Assembly (NCBI GenBank): GCA_964508025.1
Contig: CAZDSF010000005.1
Coordinates: forward strand, 24,508 to 88,507
Direction: 5' to 3'
From: JAAZNO01 sp964508025
GTDB lineage: Bacteria > Chloroflexota > Anaerolineae > B4-G1 > SLSP01
DNA: 64,000 nt
Made by a program: the position numbers and the translations under genes. Below the pieces are notes generated by a model. It was given only the letters and a program-made list of their open reading frames with translations, ran no database searches and had not been told where the DNA came from. Positions 36,729 through 45,916 of the stretch are shown here, in pieces (position 1 is the first letter of the stretch; the number at the start of each line of letters is the position of its first letter).

Positions 36729-36764
36729 AAGAAAGTGTGCTCCTTTCAGGTTGCAGGTGATGTG

Positions 36765-37841
36765 TTACAGGGCGGCCTGACTTGACATTTCTGATGGAAG
36801 GGTGGTCGTCAGCGCTATCGCCGCGCCGCTTTGCGCTGATTGCTCGATAGCGCTCATGGCCTCGAGGACGTGCAGGGCCAGGACGGCGGAGGTCTGTGGT
36901 GCGGCTCCGGTTTGCAGACAGGCGGCCAGGTCGAGCAGGCCGGCGCCGCGTCCGGCGGCGGCGTTGGCGATCAATGGGAGTTCAGTGCTTTCGCCTTGCG
37001 CATTCGTGACATGGACGGGGCCGTCGAAGGTGTTGGGGTCGGGGCAGGCGAGCGTGCCAGCGCTGCCGTAGATTTCGAGGTAGGGCAGGCTGGTCTGCCA
37101 GATGTCGAAACTCATGATCAAGGTTGCCAGCGCGCCGCTGGCAAATTCCAGGCTGGCGGTGTAATGCGTGTTGACCTGCACTTCCAGCGTGCGCATCTGC
37201 CCCGGCACGCTCGTGACCGTCCGCGTGGGGAAGGAGGCGCGGGCGAAGGCGGACACGCGGCGGATGGGGCCGAGCAGGTGGACGAGCGCGGTCAGGTAGT
37301 AGGGGCCCATGTCGAAGAGCGGGCCGCCGCCGGGCTGATAGTAGAAGTCGGGGGCGGGGTGCCAGTCTTCGTGACCGTGGCAGGTCATGAAGGCGCAGGC
37401 GGCGACCGGGTCGCCGATTTTTCCATCGGCGATTGCCTGTCGGCAGGTCTGGATGCCACTCCCCAGGAAGGTGTCGGGCGCGCAGGCGAGCAACACGCCC
37501 TTTTGGCGGGCGGTTTCGAGCAGCGTTTTGCCCTGTTCGAAGGTGAGCGCCAGCGGCTTTTCGGAGTACACGTGCTTGCCCGCTTGCAGCGCGGCGAGCG
37601 TCACGTCGAAATGCGCCAGCGGCGGGGTGAGATTGAGGACCAGGTCAATTTCTGGGTGGGCGAGCAGGTCCTGAGTCGAGAAGGCGGAAATGCCGTAACG
37701 GCGGGCAAAATCCTGGGCCCGGGACGTTTCCTTATCCGCGCACGCGGTCACGCGCGCCAGGGACGCGCCCGAGAGGGTTTGCATGTATTCGCCGCTGATG
37801 TTGCCGCAACCGATAAGTCCAACGCGCAGGTAAGCCATCAT
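36765..37841 (-). CDS. Gfo/Idh/MocA-family oxidoreductase
   Basis: A 358-residue NAD(P)-dependent dehydrogenase. LIGCGNISGEYM is the Rossmann fold and SEKPLAL the catalytic lysine motif; PGGGPLFDMGPYYLTALVHLLG marks the C-terminal domain. It oxidises or reduces a sugar at C3, C1 or a uronate ring position. The pairing with a DegT aminotransferase suggests a keto-sugar intermediate. It follows the unit B binding-protein gene after a hairpin. Confidence 0.92.
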   Translation of the reverse strand: MMAYLRVGLIGCGNISGEYMQTLSGASLARVTACADKETSRAQDFARRYGISAFSTQDLLAHPEIDLVLNLTPPLAHFDVTLAALQAGKHVYSEKPLALTFEQGKTLLETARQKGVLLACAPDTFLGSGIQTCRQAIADGKIGDPVAACAFMTCHGHEDWHPAPDFYYQPGGGPLFDMGPYYLTALVHLLGPIRRVSAFARASFPTRTVTSVPGQMRTLEVQVNTHYTASLEFASGALATLIMSFDIWQTSLPYLEIYGSAGTLACPDPNTFDGPVHVTNAQGESTELPLIANAAAGRGAGLLDLAACLQTGAAPQTSAVLALHVLEAMSAIEQSAQSGAAIALTTTLPSEMSSQAAL

Positions 37842-37873
37842 TCTCCTTTTCCTCGCCCCCCGGCGGTTTCTCT

Positions 37874-37908
37874 CGAAAGGGAGAGGCGCCGCGTCCCTCT
37901 CCCTTTCG
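37874..37908 (-). terminator. Hairpin after unit B binding-protein gene
   Basis: CGAAAGGGAGAGG (37874-37886) pairs with CCTCTCCCTTTCG (37896-37908), perfect over 13 bp, 26 bp past the stop. No T-run. Its position matches the hairpins in units A and D. Confidence 0.6.
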
Positions 37909-37934
37909 GATGCCAGCAGGGTAACAGTGAGCGA

Positions 37935-39293
37935 TTATTTGTTGTAAGTCGCGTTGAGTTCCTTTAACTTCTCGATGAGTTGGGTCTCGAAGGCCGGCAG
38001 GCTGTTGGCGGCGGTGTCGGTGCCGCTCTCGATGGCGTCGAAGGCCGTGGTCAACACGTTATTGATCTCACCCCATCCGACCACGCTGGGAGCGGGGGCG
38101 ATTCTGCCGTATTCGAGCGCGCCTGTCATCACCTGCACGATTTCTTCGCGCGTCATGTAGGGAATCATGTCATAGAATTCTTCCATCAGGCTCATGCGGG
38201 CTGGCGGGTTGGAGCCGCGCTTGAGATAGTCGCGCTGCATCTCCAGCGAGGTGAGGAAGGAGAGCAATTTCCAGGCCTCTTCGGGGTGCTTGCTCTGGCT
38301 GGACATCATCCAGGGGTTGGCGTAGGTGTGAACGGTGCGCCGGACCTTTGGATCGCCATACGGCACCGCGCCGATGCCCCACTTGAAATCGGTGACGCTG
38401 AAGGTGTTGCCGAAGCCCCACACGCCCCACATCTGCATGGCGGTCTTGCCCATCACAAACGGATCGCCGCCGGTGGCTTCCCACTCCGGGCCGGTCTGGT
38501 CGAAATGGTATTTGTAGGTCACGTCCTGATATTTCTGGAAGATTTCCAGCAGGGCCGGGTCGCTCAGGTTGGCCTGGGTGGCAAAGCCTGTTTTGTAGAT
38601 GCTCTCGGGGAAGATGTCCTTGCCCCATAGCCAGGCGAAGGTGTTGACGGGATACAGGCCGCGGCTGATGCACCAGGTGGAATTGGCCGGGTTCGCTTCA
38701 TCGCGGTAGGCAATCTTGGAGCAGGCTTCCAGCAGGCGGTCCCAGGTCCAGGAGGTGTCGCTCCAGTCGGTGGGCGGGTATGGCACGCCCGCTGCGTCGA
38801 ACATATCCTTGTTATAGAAAATGTAGGCGGAACCCAGGGTATGCGGAAGGCCGTAGATTTTGCCGTTGATGGTGAAGAACTCCACCACAGCCGGGTAGAA
38901 GTCGCTCAAGTCATACTTGTCGCGTTCGATGTACGGGGTCAGGTCGGCGATCAGGCCGCGCGCGTAGTAGTCCTTGAAGCCGCTTGGCCCCCAGGTCGTC
39001 CAGATGTCGGGGGGCGTGCCGGCGGTATTCATGGCAATCATCTTGGTATCGAACTCGTCCCAGGCGACAGTCATGACGGTGACTTTGATGTTGGAGTTTT
39101 GCTTCATGAACTCTTCGGCGACGAAGTTCAGCCAGGCTGCACCGCCCGTGGTGTAGATTGTCAGTTCCACAGGGCCGGTGGAGGTGGGCGCGGAGGCGCC
39201 CGTATCCGCGCCTGGTGAAGCGCAGGCAGAGAGCAGCATCATCACGGTCATCAGCACAGCTAAGACAGGGAATACACGGCTGCGTTTCATCAT
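37935..39293 (-). CDS. CUT1 sugar-binding lipoprotein of unit B
   Basis: A 452-residue extracytoplasmic solute-binding protein with a signal peptide ending in the lipobox LLSACA. The N-lobe begins VELTIYTTGGAAW and YIFYNKDMFDAAGVPYP is the usual hinge-near segment. The start at 39293 (or ATG three nt on) has AAAGGAG. In this unit the two permease genes come first and the binding protein third, separated from them by a 255-bp gap that may hold its own promoter or leader. Confidence 0.92.
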   Translation of the reverse strand: MMKRSRVFPVLAVLMTVMMLLSACASPGADTGASAPTSTGPVELTIYTTGGAAWLNFVAEEFMKQNSNIKVTVMTVAWDEFDTKMIAMNTAGTPPDIWTTWGPSGFKDYYARGLIADLTPYIERDKYDLSDFYPAVVEFFTINGKIYGLPHTLGSAYIFYNKDMFDAAGVPYPPTDWSDTSWTWDRLLEACSKIAYRDEANPANSTWCISRGLYPVNTFAWLWGKDIFPESIYKTGFATQANLSDPALLEIFQKYQDVTYKYHFDQTGPEWEATGGDPFVMGKTAMQMWGVWGFGNTFSVTDFKWGIGAVPYGDPKVRRTVHTYANPWMMSSQSKHPEEAWKLLSFLTSLEMQRDYLKRGSNPPARMSLMEEFYDMIPYMTREEIVQVMTGALEYGRIAPAPSVVGWGEINNVLTTAFDAIESGTDTAANSLPAFETQLIEKLKELNATYNK

Positions 39294-39548
39294 TCTACTC
39301 CTTTCAGAATACTTGAAAAGCTGGAAGGGTTCAAGCAATAGCTTGAAGATTCTGTTGACTCGTTTACCTTAAAGTGTTTGAGCATCGTTCACACATTGCC
39401 AGGACAAACGCTGTACGGGTGAGTTTTCTTAAAAGCACAATCCTTTCAAATGCTGCTCCTTTCGATAATGATATGTTGAAAAAGCTGACGGGTTTGCAGC
39501 TACCGAGAACTAGGTTTCGATTCCTCCTGAAAGCCAAAAGTGTTTTGC
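39294..39548 (-). other. Long gap between permease and binding-protein genes
   Basis: No convincing gene. It holds a perfect hairpin TTCAAGC-aata-GCTTGAA (39330-39347), and a short AGCTG stem followed by T's on the minus strand near 39480-39500 that may weakly end permease transcription. A 62-codon frame starts at ATGA on the permease stop but its residues look random. A binding-protein-specific promoter is possible; I could not fix a -35/-10 pair. Confidence 0.4.
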
Positions 39549-40643
39549 TCATCCTTTGACGCCGCTTACCACCACCCCTTGAATGAAGTAGCGGTTGAGC
39601 GCGAAGAAGATGATGACCAGCGGGATAATCGAGATGATGGAACCTGCCATGATGAGATGGAAAGGCGGCGGGCCGCTGACGGCGAAAATGCTGGGGAAGA
39701 GCGCCAACCCCACCGAGAGCGGAAGTTTGTTGGGCGAGTTGAGGTAGATGAGCGGGTAGAAGTATTCGTTCCAGTAGAACATGATGTCAATCATGGCAAT
39801 GGCAAGCAGGACAGGGCGCGACATGGGTAAAATAACCTGCCGCCAGATTTGCAGGTAGCTCGCGCCGTCAATCCGCGCTGCGTCGTCGTAGTCGCGCGGA
39901 ATGGTGGAAAAGAACTGGCGCATCAGGAAAATTTCATAAGCTGAGCCGAAAAAGGACGGCAGAATCAGGGGCCAGTAGGTATCAATGAATCTGGCTCTGA
40001 TTCCGAACAGGTTTTGCAGCAGTTCGGGGAATTGACGCCCCCATAGCACGTATTGCGGAATAATGGTGGCGTAGACGGGAATCATCATGGTCGAAAGCAC
40101 GATCAGGAACAGTTTGTTTTTGCCCGGAGCGCGCAGACGCGCAAAGCCGAACGCTACGAACGAATTGACCAGCACCGATCCCACGGTGTTGAACAGGGTA
40201 TAGAAAATCGTGTTGGTAAAATAGCGTGAGAAGGGGGCGAATTCAAACGTCCAGATGTTGATGTAGTTTTCCCAGCGCAATCTCACCACACGATGCTTCC
40301 TAGCGTTGGCGGCTGGCGCGAAGATTCTGGTTTCCGGATCGGCAGGGTCAAAGAATTCACTGTCGGTGGGGTGCAAACGCACCATCGCCAGCGTGCGGGT
40401 CTTGCCGTCAATCGTCACATCGTAAAGCACGAAGCGTTTGCCATCGAGTTCGATCAATGCGGGTTCGCGCGGAATGAATTCGGGCGGGATGGAAAAGACA
40501 TTGCCAGCTGTTTTGAGTGAGGTGGAGAGCATCCATGCCAGCGGAATCAGAATCACTATCGAGCCGACGGCGACCACCAAGAGGCTGAACAGGCGTATCC
40601 AGGGATTCTGACGACGATCATTTCTTTGAGCGATAGATTCCAT
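39549..40643 (-). CDS. CUT1 sugar ABC permease, MalG-like, with long periplasmic loop
   Basis: A 364-residue membrane protein. After the first helix an insert of about 110 residues (LDGKRFVLYDVTIDGKT, RIFAPAANARKHR) extends the first external loop, longer than standard MalG permeases and typical of a subset of CUT1 systems. The EAA loop is YDDAARIDGASYLQIWRQVILP. It ends with GVVVSGVKG, a common CUT1 C-terminus. It starts just after the partner permease stop. Confidence 0.92.
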   Translation of the reverse strand: MESIAQRNDRRQNPWIRLFSLLVVAVGSIVILIPLAWMLSTSLKTAGNVFSIPPEFIPREPALIELDGKRFVLYDVTIDGKTRTLAMVRLHPTDSEFFDPADPETRIFAPAANARKHRVVRLRWENYINIWTFEFAPFSRYFTNTIFYTLFNTVGSVLVNSFVAFGFARLRAPGKNKLFLIVLSTMMIPVYATIIPQYVLWGRQFPELLQNLFGIRARFIDTYWPLILPSFFGSAYEIFLMRQFFSTIPRDYDDAARIDGASYLQIWRQVILPMSRPVLLAIAMIDIMFYWNEYFYPLIYLNSPNKLPLSVGLALFPSIFAVSGPPPFHLIMAGSIISIIPLVIIFFALNRYFIQGVVVSGVKG

Positions 40644-40646
40644 GGG

Positions 40647-41573
40647 TTAGCCTTCTCCCTCGTAGTAGACAACTTTCTGCGAGAGTTTAAAAAATACGAA
40701 TGTTAGCGACATGATGATGATGAACAACACCCAGGCCAGCGCCGAGCCGTATCCCAATCTGTTGGCGCGGATGCCGTTGGAGACCAGATACAGCACGTAC
40801 ATCAACGTCGCATTATTGGGGCCGCCCAGGCTGAGTCCGCCTCCTGCGCCTTGTCCCGAAATGACAAAGACCTGCGTAAAGATCTGGAAAGAGGTGATGA
40901 AGTTGGTGATGAAGGTAAACAGCAGCACCGGGGAAATCATCGGCAGGGTGATCCTGGTCAGCCGTTGCCAGGCGTTAGCTCCATCCAGTTCGGCGGCCTC
41001 ATACAGTGCTGTAGGGACGCCTTGCAACCCTGCCAGGTAAATGACCATCGAACCGCCTACACTCCACAGGCTCATCAACCAGTAGGAGGGCAGCGCCCAT
41101 GCTTCGTCCCAAAACCAGCGCGGTCCGGTGATGCCGATCATGCCCAGCGCGGTGTTGAGCAGTCCCAGATCCGGGTTGAGAATCCAGCGCCAAAGCATGG
41201 CCGAAGCTACGCCAGAAATGATGGACGGTAAAAAGTAGAGCGTGCGCCAAAACGAGAGCAGTGGAATTTGCTGGTTCATCAATAACGCCAGGGCCAGTGC
41301 GGCGATCATATTCAGCGGGACGACCACGGCGGTATATCGGATCGTGACTTGCAGGGATTGGTAAAAGAGCGGTTGGGTGAACATCCTGCGGTAGTTCTCC
41401 AACCCGATGAAGTTCATCTCGACGCCGTTGAAGTCGGTGAGGCTGTAGTAGAACGAGGCTAAGATCGGGTAAAGCGTAAAGATCAACATGCCCAACAGCC
41501 AGGGAGCGACAAAGCCGTAAAAGGCGGCGGCTTCACGCCAGGCGAGCGAGCGGTTGCGAAAGAGAATTTTCAT
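40647..41573 (-). CDS. CUT1 sugar ABC permease, MalF-like
   Basis: A 308-residue permease with six helices. AAAFYGFVAPWLLGMLIF starts helix 1 and YEAAELDGANAWQRLTRITLP is the EAA loop. The ATG at 41573 has GGAG 5 nt upstream; the longer frame would run into the operator. First gene of unit B, directly behind the promoter-operator at 41598-41650. Confidence 0.93.
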   Translation of the reverse strand: MKILFRNRSLAWREAAAFYGFVAPWLLGMLIFTLYPILASFYYSLTDFNGVEMNFIGLENYRRMFTQPLFYQSLQVTIRYTAVVVPLNMIAALALALLMNQQIPLLSFWRTLYFLPSIISGVASAMLWRWILNPDLGLLNTALGMIGITGPRWFWDEAWALPSYWLMSLWSVGGSMVIYLAGLQGVPTALYEAAELDGANAWQRLTRITLPMISPVLLFTFITNFITSFQIFTQVFVISGQGAGGGLSLGGPNNATLMYVLYLVSNGIRANRLGYGSALAWVLFIIIMSLTFVFFKLSQKVVYYEGEG

Positions 41574-41597
41574 CGGTTCTCCGAGATGTTTTGAAGT

Positions 41598-41650
41598 GTA
41601 GATGTCAATACATCTACTCAACATTATACCCGTTGCAGCGGTTTTGTCAA
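41598..41650 (-). promoter_or_regulatory. Unit B promoter with GntR-type operator
   Basis: On the minus strand a perfect TTGACA -35 (41645-41650) and a TATAAT -10 (41623-41628) are 16 nt apart. Just downstream is GTAGATGT-CAAT-ACATCTAC (41598-41617), perfect 8-bp arms. The same promoter-operator layout is at 43677-43728 and 43781-43826. Confidence 0.88.
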
Positions 41651-41685
41651 GAGGGTCTGGGCAAGGAAAAGGCAGATTTTCCCAG

Positions 41686-41718
41686 AGGCGATGGGCGTCT
41701 GAAAGACGCCCATCGCCT
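41686..41718. terminator. Hairpin after beta-helix gene
   Basis: AGGCGATGGGCGTC (41686-41699) pairs with GACGCCCATCGCCT (41705-41718). It lies 21 bp past the beta-helix stop on the minus strand and upstream of the unit B promoter. No T-run follows, but stem stability is high. Confidence 0.65.
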
Positions 41719-41738
41719 GTCGGCGCCTGCCCGCAACG

Positions 41739-43499
41739 TTACGGCGCGCTCTTGAACACCAGCGGCAAGAAGATGTGGGAAATGTACTCGAACGCTCCCA
41801 GGTCAGGTTGGTTGTCCCGTAGGATGAAGTCGAAATCGTATATCAGCGGCGGGGTGAGCGCGATGGCCTTGTCGCGCGCTGCGCTATCGGCTTTCAAACG
41901 CAGGTTTGCGGGGGCGTTCACAAAGCCGGGATCGCCGGTCCAGTGGGTCGCGTCGGTGTAGTGCTCGGGGGTGCGCGAGAAGAAGTTGTGGCTCAGGTGG
42001 AAAGTGCCGGTCAGCACCCAATCCTCATCGGTAATAAGCGGGAAGCCAGCGGGGATGTCGAAGATGTTGTTCTTGAAATGCACGTCGTTGTCGCTGCCAT
42101 CGCCCTCATCGTAGTGGAGGTACAGACCGCCGTTGATGTTGTGGATGGTATTGTGGTAGATGTGGACGTTCTCGGTGTGGTCGCCGCGTGCGCCGATCGC
42201 ATAGATGGTGCGCGTGATCTCGACCGTGTTGTAGATCAGGTTGTTGAAGATGTACACGTTCCGCGTGGGGGCATTGGCTCCAATCTCGTCTGCGTCGCCC
42301 CAGGCGTCAACGCCGATGATGAAAAGGGGATCTTCTGCGTAATTGGGGGTGATGTCGCGCATCACGTTGCCATATATCAGGGTATCGTTAGCGCCGGGCT
42401 GGAGGTGGATGGCGCCGTTCCAGAACATATCTAGTGTGAAGTTGTGGATGGTGTTGCCGAAGATGACGCTGCCGCGATTGTGATGTTCCTTGACCTCGAT
42501 GGCATTTTCCAGCCAGGCGTTTGCGCTGTGGGAAATGTCGTTGCCCAGCACGTGGGTGAACTGGGTGTGATTGCAGGCCTCGCCCTGCCAGCCCGCGCCG
42601 ATGTAGATGCCTTCATCGCTGGTATCGTAGATTTCGTTGTTGATGAGGAAGTTGTAGCGCGCGGGGTGGGTTTGGGTGCCGTTCACATAGATGCCGGGGG
42701 CATCGGTAATGTGGCTGGCGCCGCCATTGGCGAAGACCACGTAGCTGGCGTCCTGGATGTGCACGCCGCCCGGCCTGTTGGTCACGTACACCCCGTCCAC
42801 GGTGATGAACGAGACCGGATTGTTGGCGCCGCAGGGATCATTCCAGCCATCCCCGATGTAGAGCATGGTATAGCCGGAGAGGCTTGTGCCATCCAGGGTG
42901 ACGTAGCCGTTTTGAGGGTCGGCGTTGCGCAATTGGACAGGGCGACCCACTGCGGCGGAGAGGCGGGTGTCGTCGTTCGGCGTTCCCGTCTCTGGCCGGA
43001 AATTGGCCCCTGATACGGTGGCGGTGCGGCTGACTGGGTTCACTCCGACGATCTGGTATACGCCGCTGTTGCCCACCCAACTGCGCGCCAGGTACAGGTA
43101 ATACTCGCCGGGGTGGGCGATCAGGTCAATCCCCGAAAGGTCGGCGCCGGCGGGGAAGACGACCTGATCCTGTCCCTGGATCTGCACGCCGGTGGTCATC
43201 GTCACGACCTGCGCGCCGGATTGTTTGAGAACGACCCTTTCGTTGTAGGTTCCAGGCCGCACCCAGAGGATGCTGCCGGGTTCTAGCGGTTTGGCGGTCG
43301 CCTCGTTGATGGTTTTGAAGGCTTCTTCCCAGCTGGAGCCGTCTCCAGACGCATCCACAGCGGCATCCACGTAGTAGATGGGGGGAGCAGCTTCGAGGCT
43401 GGCGCCTGCGCTGAACTTGATGTTCGTTGCCAGAAGGACGATAGCGCCCAGGACCAGAACGAAAGTCCCTACTTGTAACACGCGATTCCATCTTGACAT
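41739..43499 (-). CDS. Secreted right-handed parallel beta-helix protein
   Basis: A 586-residue exported protein. A signal peptide (VGTFVLVLGAIVLLA) precedes PPIYYVDAAVDASGDGSSWEEAF, the usual entry of pectate-lyase-like beta-helix proteins. Helix coils are marked by repeated short units such as NNEIYDTS, GNDISHS, GNTIHNF, NNLIYNT and HNTIHNI. No catalytic set of a known polysaccharide lyase family could be assigned. It ends in HIFLPLVFKSAP, like the tail of the SBBP protein. It has its own operator-controlled promoter with the same repeat as unit B, so it is probably the extracellular depolymerase or binder of the system. Confidence 0.86.
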   Translation of the reverse strand: MSRWNRVLQVGTFVLVLGAIVLLATNIKFSAGASLEAAPPIYYVDAAVDASGDGSSWEEAFKTINEATAKPLEPGSILWVRPGTYNERVVLKQSGAQVVTMTTGVQIQGQDQVVFPAGADLSGIDLIAHPGEYYLYLARSWVGNSGVYQIVGVNPVSRTATVSGANFRPETGTPNDDTRLSAAVGRPVQLRNADPQNGYVTLDGTSLSGYTMLYIGDGWNDPCGANNPVSFITVDGVYVTNRPGGVHIQDASYVVFANGGASHITDAPGIYVNGTQTHPARYNFLINNEIYDTSDEGIYIGAGWQGEACNHTQFTHVLGNDISHSANAWLENAIEVKEHHNRGSVIFGNTIHNFTLDMFWNGAIHLQPGANDTLIYGNVMRDITPNYAEDPLFIIGVDAWGDADEIGANAPTRNVYIFNNLIYNTVEITRTIYAIGARGDHTENVHIYHNTIHNINGGLYLHYDEGDGSDNDVHFKNNIFDIPAGFPLITDEDWVLTGTFHLSHNFFSRTPEHYTDATHWTGDPGFVNAPANLRLKADSAARDKAIALTPPLIYDFDFILRDNQPDLGAFEYISHIFLPLVFKSAP

Positions 43500-43676
43500 T
43501 TGCAAATCCCTCCTCTATGTGAAATGATTTTGAGATATACGCGACGCGGGTTTTACTTCTGAAACCTGGTTGTGGATGGTAAATGGGATGATGCCACCTC
43601 CTTTCTGGGGCAGCTGGGATCTGCCGTCCACATTTTCGAGCGCCTTCTACCGTCTTTTACGAGATGTTATGAGGTG

Positions 43677-43728
43677 TAGATGTCAAGACATCTAGTGTCC
43701 ATTATACTTGTGATGCAGGGTTTGTCAA
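43677..43728 (-). promoter_or_regulatory. Beta-helix gene promoter with GntR-type operator
   Basis: On the minus strand TTGACA (43723-43728), 16-nt spacer, TATAAT (43701-43706), then TAGATGT-CAAG-ACATCTA (43677-43694). The structure is nearly identical to the unit B promoter. The 177-bp leader to the start codon holds no ORF. Confidence 0.87.
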
Positions 43729-43780
43729 GTAGCAGCGCGCCGGGTATTTCTGAAATTGCCGCGACTTTCAGGTCTCCGTC

Positions 43781-43826
43781 TTGACTTTTCCATGACTCCA
43801 ATTAAAATAGATGTGCTGACATCTAT
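43781..43826 (+). promoter_or_regulatory. Unit C promoter with GntR-type operator
   Basis: On the plus strand TTGACT (43781-43786), 16-nt spacer, TAAAAT (43803-43808), overlapping ATAGATGT-GCTG-ACATCTAT (43807-43826), perfect 8-bp arms. It drives the plus-strand hydrolase unit that contains the GntR gene. Confidence 0.85.
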
Positions 43827-43849
43827 ACTTTTACCGAAAGAGGCTGCTT

Positions 43850-45916
43850 ATGCTAACTCCTGTCAAGCTTGTGGGCAACTACTTTGTCAACGCCAATGGC
43901 CCTTTCATCCCCATCGGCGTTAACTGGGTTCCCGCCCGCGCCGCCATGCAGTGGCCCTTCGAGTGGGACGAAGCCGCCATCGAAGCCGACTTTGCCCGCA
44001 TGAAGCAGATGCGCATCAACTTGGTACGTTTCGATTTGGTCTGGCAATGGGTGGAGCCGCGTCCGGGCCAATACAACCCCAAAGCCTTCGAGCAATTCGA
44101 TTTTCTGATTGCGCTGGCGCATCAATACGGAATTTATCTCAATCCGGCCCTGTTCGCAGGCGGCGAAGTGGGCGACGCCTGGTGGGAAGTCCCCTGGCGG
44201 CAGGGACGCCATCCGCACGCTGATGCGGATATGCTCTTCTGGCAGGCGCGGCATGTGGAACAGTTCGCCCGGCGCTACCGCGGCGAGAGCGCCATCCTGG
44301 CCTGGGACCTGACCGATGAGCCGCCCTATTGGGTGGTGATGAAGCCCGGTCAAACCACCGACGCCATGGCAGCAGTCTGGACGCAATTGCTGACCGATTC
44401 CATCCGCAAATTCGACCCCGAACACCTGGTGATGGTTGGCGCCTCGAACATGGAGCTGGGTCGCGGCCCCTTCCGCGCCGATGTCATCCGCCCCTGGGTG
44501 GATTTTTTCAGCGTTCATCCCTACCCGCTCTACAACCAGAGTTATTACCCCGAACCGATTCTCTCCACCCGCAGTTCCTACGCCGCCGCCTTCGAGACGG
44601 CGCTGGTCAGAAGCGCGGGCAAGCCGGTGCTGATGCAGGAGTTCGGCAGCACCTCGGCCCAATGCAGCCTGGAAGTACAGGCGCGCTACTATGAGGTGTT
44701 CATGCACAGCGCCCTGGCCGCCGGCAACATGGGGTTGGTGGCCTGGACGTTTACGGACGCCGACCCGGCCGTCCAGTACCGGCGCGCGCCTTACAAACGC
44801 AATCCGCACGAGACGCAGTTCGGCGTGACCTCGGCCGATGGCGCGCCGCGACCGCAGGGGGAGACGCTGGCCCGGATGGGCGCCATTCTGGCTGACCTGG
44901 ATTTGACCGGCCTGGCGCCAGAGCCGCCGCAAGCGGGCATTCTCGTTCCGCATGAGTGGGCGGTCGGCGTGGATTACCGCGAATACGGCTTTCCACCCGA
45001 TACGCTCTATCAGTACGTGCCGCGCGACGACATTTTCCATCACCAAACCGACCCCGCCGCGCAGGAGCAGTTGACCCAGGCCTGGCTCTCGGCCTTCATC
45101 CTCAGCCGGCAGGCCGGAATTCCCGTTTCTTTCCCGCGCGAAAACGACGCCTGGCAAACGCTCCCGCTGATTCTCGCGCCCTACCCGCTGACAGGTTCGA
45201 GCGGCGTCTATTTCTCCTATCATCTTTACACGACCTTTTGGGAACAGGCGCGAGAGTACCTGAACGCGGGCGGAACGCTTTATGTTTCGCTCAACGCCAA
45301 TACCGCCATCCCGTGCGAACTGTGCCGCGAGATTTGCGGCTTCACGCTCTCCGACCGCGCTCGCTGGCGGGAGCAGATCGAAATCACCTTCACCGCCGAC
45401 TTTGGGGCTTGCCCCGCCGGAACAAAAATGACCTTGCCTGCCTTCCCCGGTGTGGACGGGACGGGCGTGCTTATCGAAAACGAATCTGCCCAAATTCTCG
45501 CCGTTGACCAAAACGGGCAACCTGCTATTTTGCGGCGCGACCACGGGCGCGGCAAGATCATCATCTCTACCTATCCGCTGGAACTACTGCTCGGTAGACA
45601 CTACGCCGCCTTCGAGACTTCGCGCCCCGAAGCCGCCTTCTACCGCGCCCTGAAACAAGCGGCGGGAATTGCGCCGCTCTGCGAAACCAGCCGCCCCGAA
45701 GTGGAATGCGGCATCTTGCAGGGCCAGGGACGGGCGCTGGCGATTCTGGTCAATCACGCGGCGGAGACGCAAACCGGGCAGGCGCTTTTTCATGCGGAAA
45801 TCAAAAACCTTGTCTTGCTGACGGCGGAGGGCAAAACCCCCGCCTTGCACGCCGTCCAAACCTGGGACTTCACCCTCCCGCCTTTCTCTGGCGCAATCTA
45901 TGCAATCACGCACTGA
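43850..45916 (+). CDS. Clan-A glycoside hydrolase, cytoplasmic (GH5-like barrel)
   Basis: A 688-residue protein. The N-terminal TIM barrel starts GPFIPIGVNWVPARAA; the acid/base glutamate is likely in WDLTDEPPYW and the nucleophile in VLMQEFGS, which fits GH5/GH42-like enzymes. After residue 360 comes a second domain (YLNAGGTLYVSLN, GRGKIIISTYPLELLL) like the trimerisation domain of beta-galactosidases, then a beta-sandwich. No signal peptide. The exact family and substrate are unsure: mannosidase or galactosidase-like enzymes are candidates. GAGG lies 6 nt before the ATG. First gene of unit C. Confidence 0.82.
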   Translation: MLTPVKLVGNYFVNANGPFIPIGVNWVPARAAMQWPFEWDEAAIEADFARMKQMRINLVRFDLVWQWVEPRPGQYNPKAFEQFDFLIALAHQYGIYLNPALFAGGEVGDAWWEVPWRQGRHPHADADMLFWQARHVEQFARRYRGESAILAWDLTDEPPYWVVMKPGQTTDAMAAVWTQLLTDSIRKFDPEHLVMVGASNMELGRGPFRADVIRPWVDFFSVHPYPLYNQSYYPEPILSTRSSYAAAFETALVRSAGKPVLMQEFGSTSAQCSLEVQARYYEVFMHSALAAGNMGLVAWTFTDADPAVQYRRAPYKRNPHETQFGVTSADGAPRPQGETLARMGAILADLDLTGLAPEPPQAGILVPHEWAVGVDYREYGFPPDTLYQYVPRDDIFHHQTDPAAQEQLTQAWLSAFILSRQAGIPVSFPRENDAWQTLPLILAPYPLTGSSGVYFSYHLYTTFWEQAREYLNAGGTLYVSLNANTAIPCELCREICGFTLSDRARWREQIEITFTADFGACPAGTKMTLPAFPGVDGTGVLIENESAQILAVDQNGQPAILRRDHGRGKIIISTYPLELLLGRHYAAFETSRPEAAFYRALKQAAGIAPLCETSRPEVECGILQGQGRALAILVNHAAETQTGQALFHAEIKNLVLLTAEGKTPALHAVQTWDFTLPPFSGAIYAITH

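Noticed and set aside
39364..39552. 62-codon frame overlapping the permease stop by ATGA
   Set aside because: The overlap looks like coupling, but the residues show no pattern and the frame crosses ribosome-site-like and hairpin sequences. Treated as untranslated leader.
43853..45544. Minus-strand open frame of about 563 codons across the clan-A hydrolase
   Set aside because: Same reasoning: the plus-strand gene has an operator-controlled promoter, ribosome site and active-site motifs.
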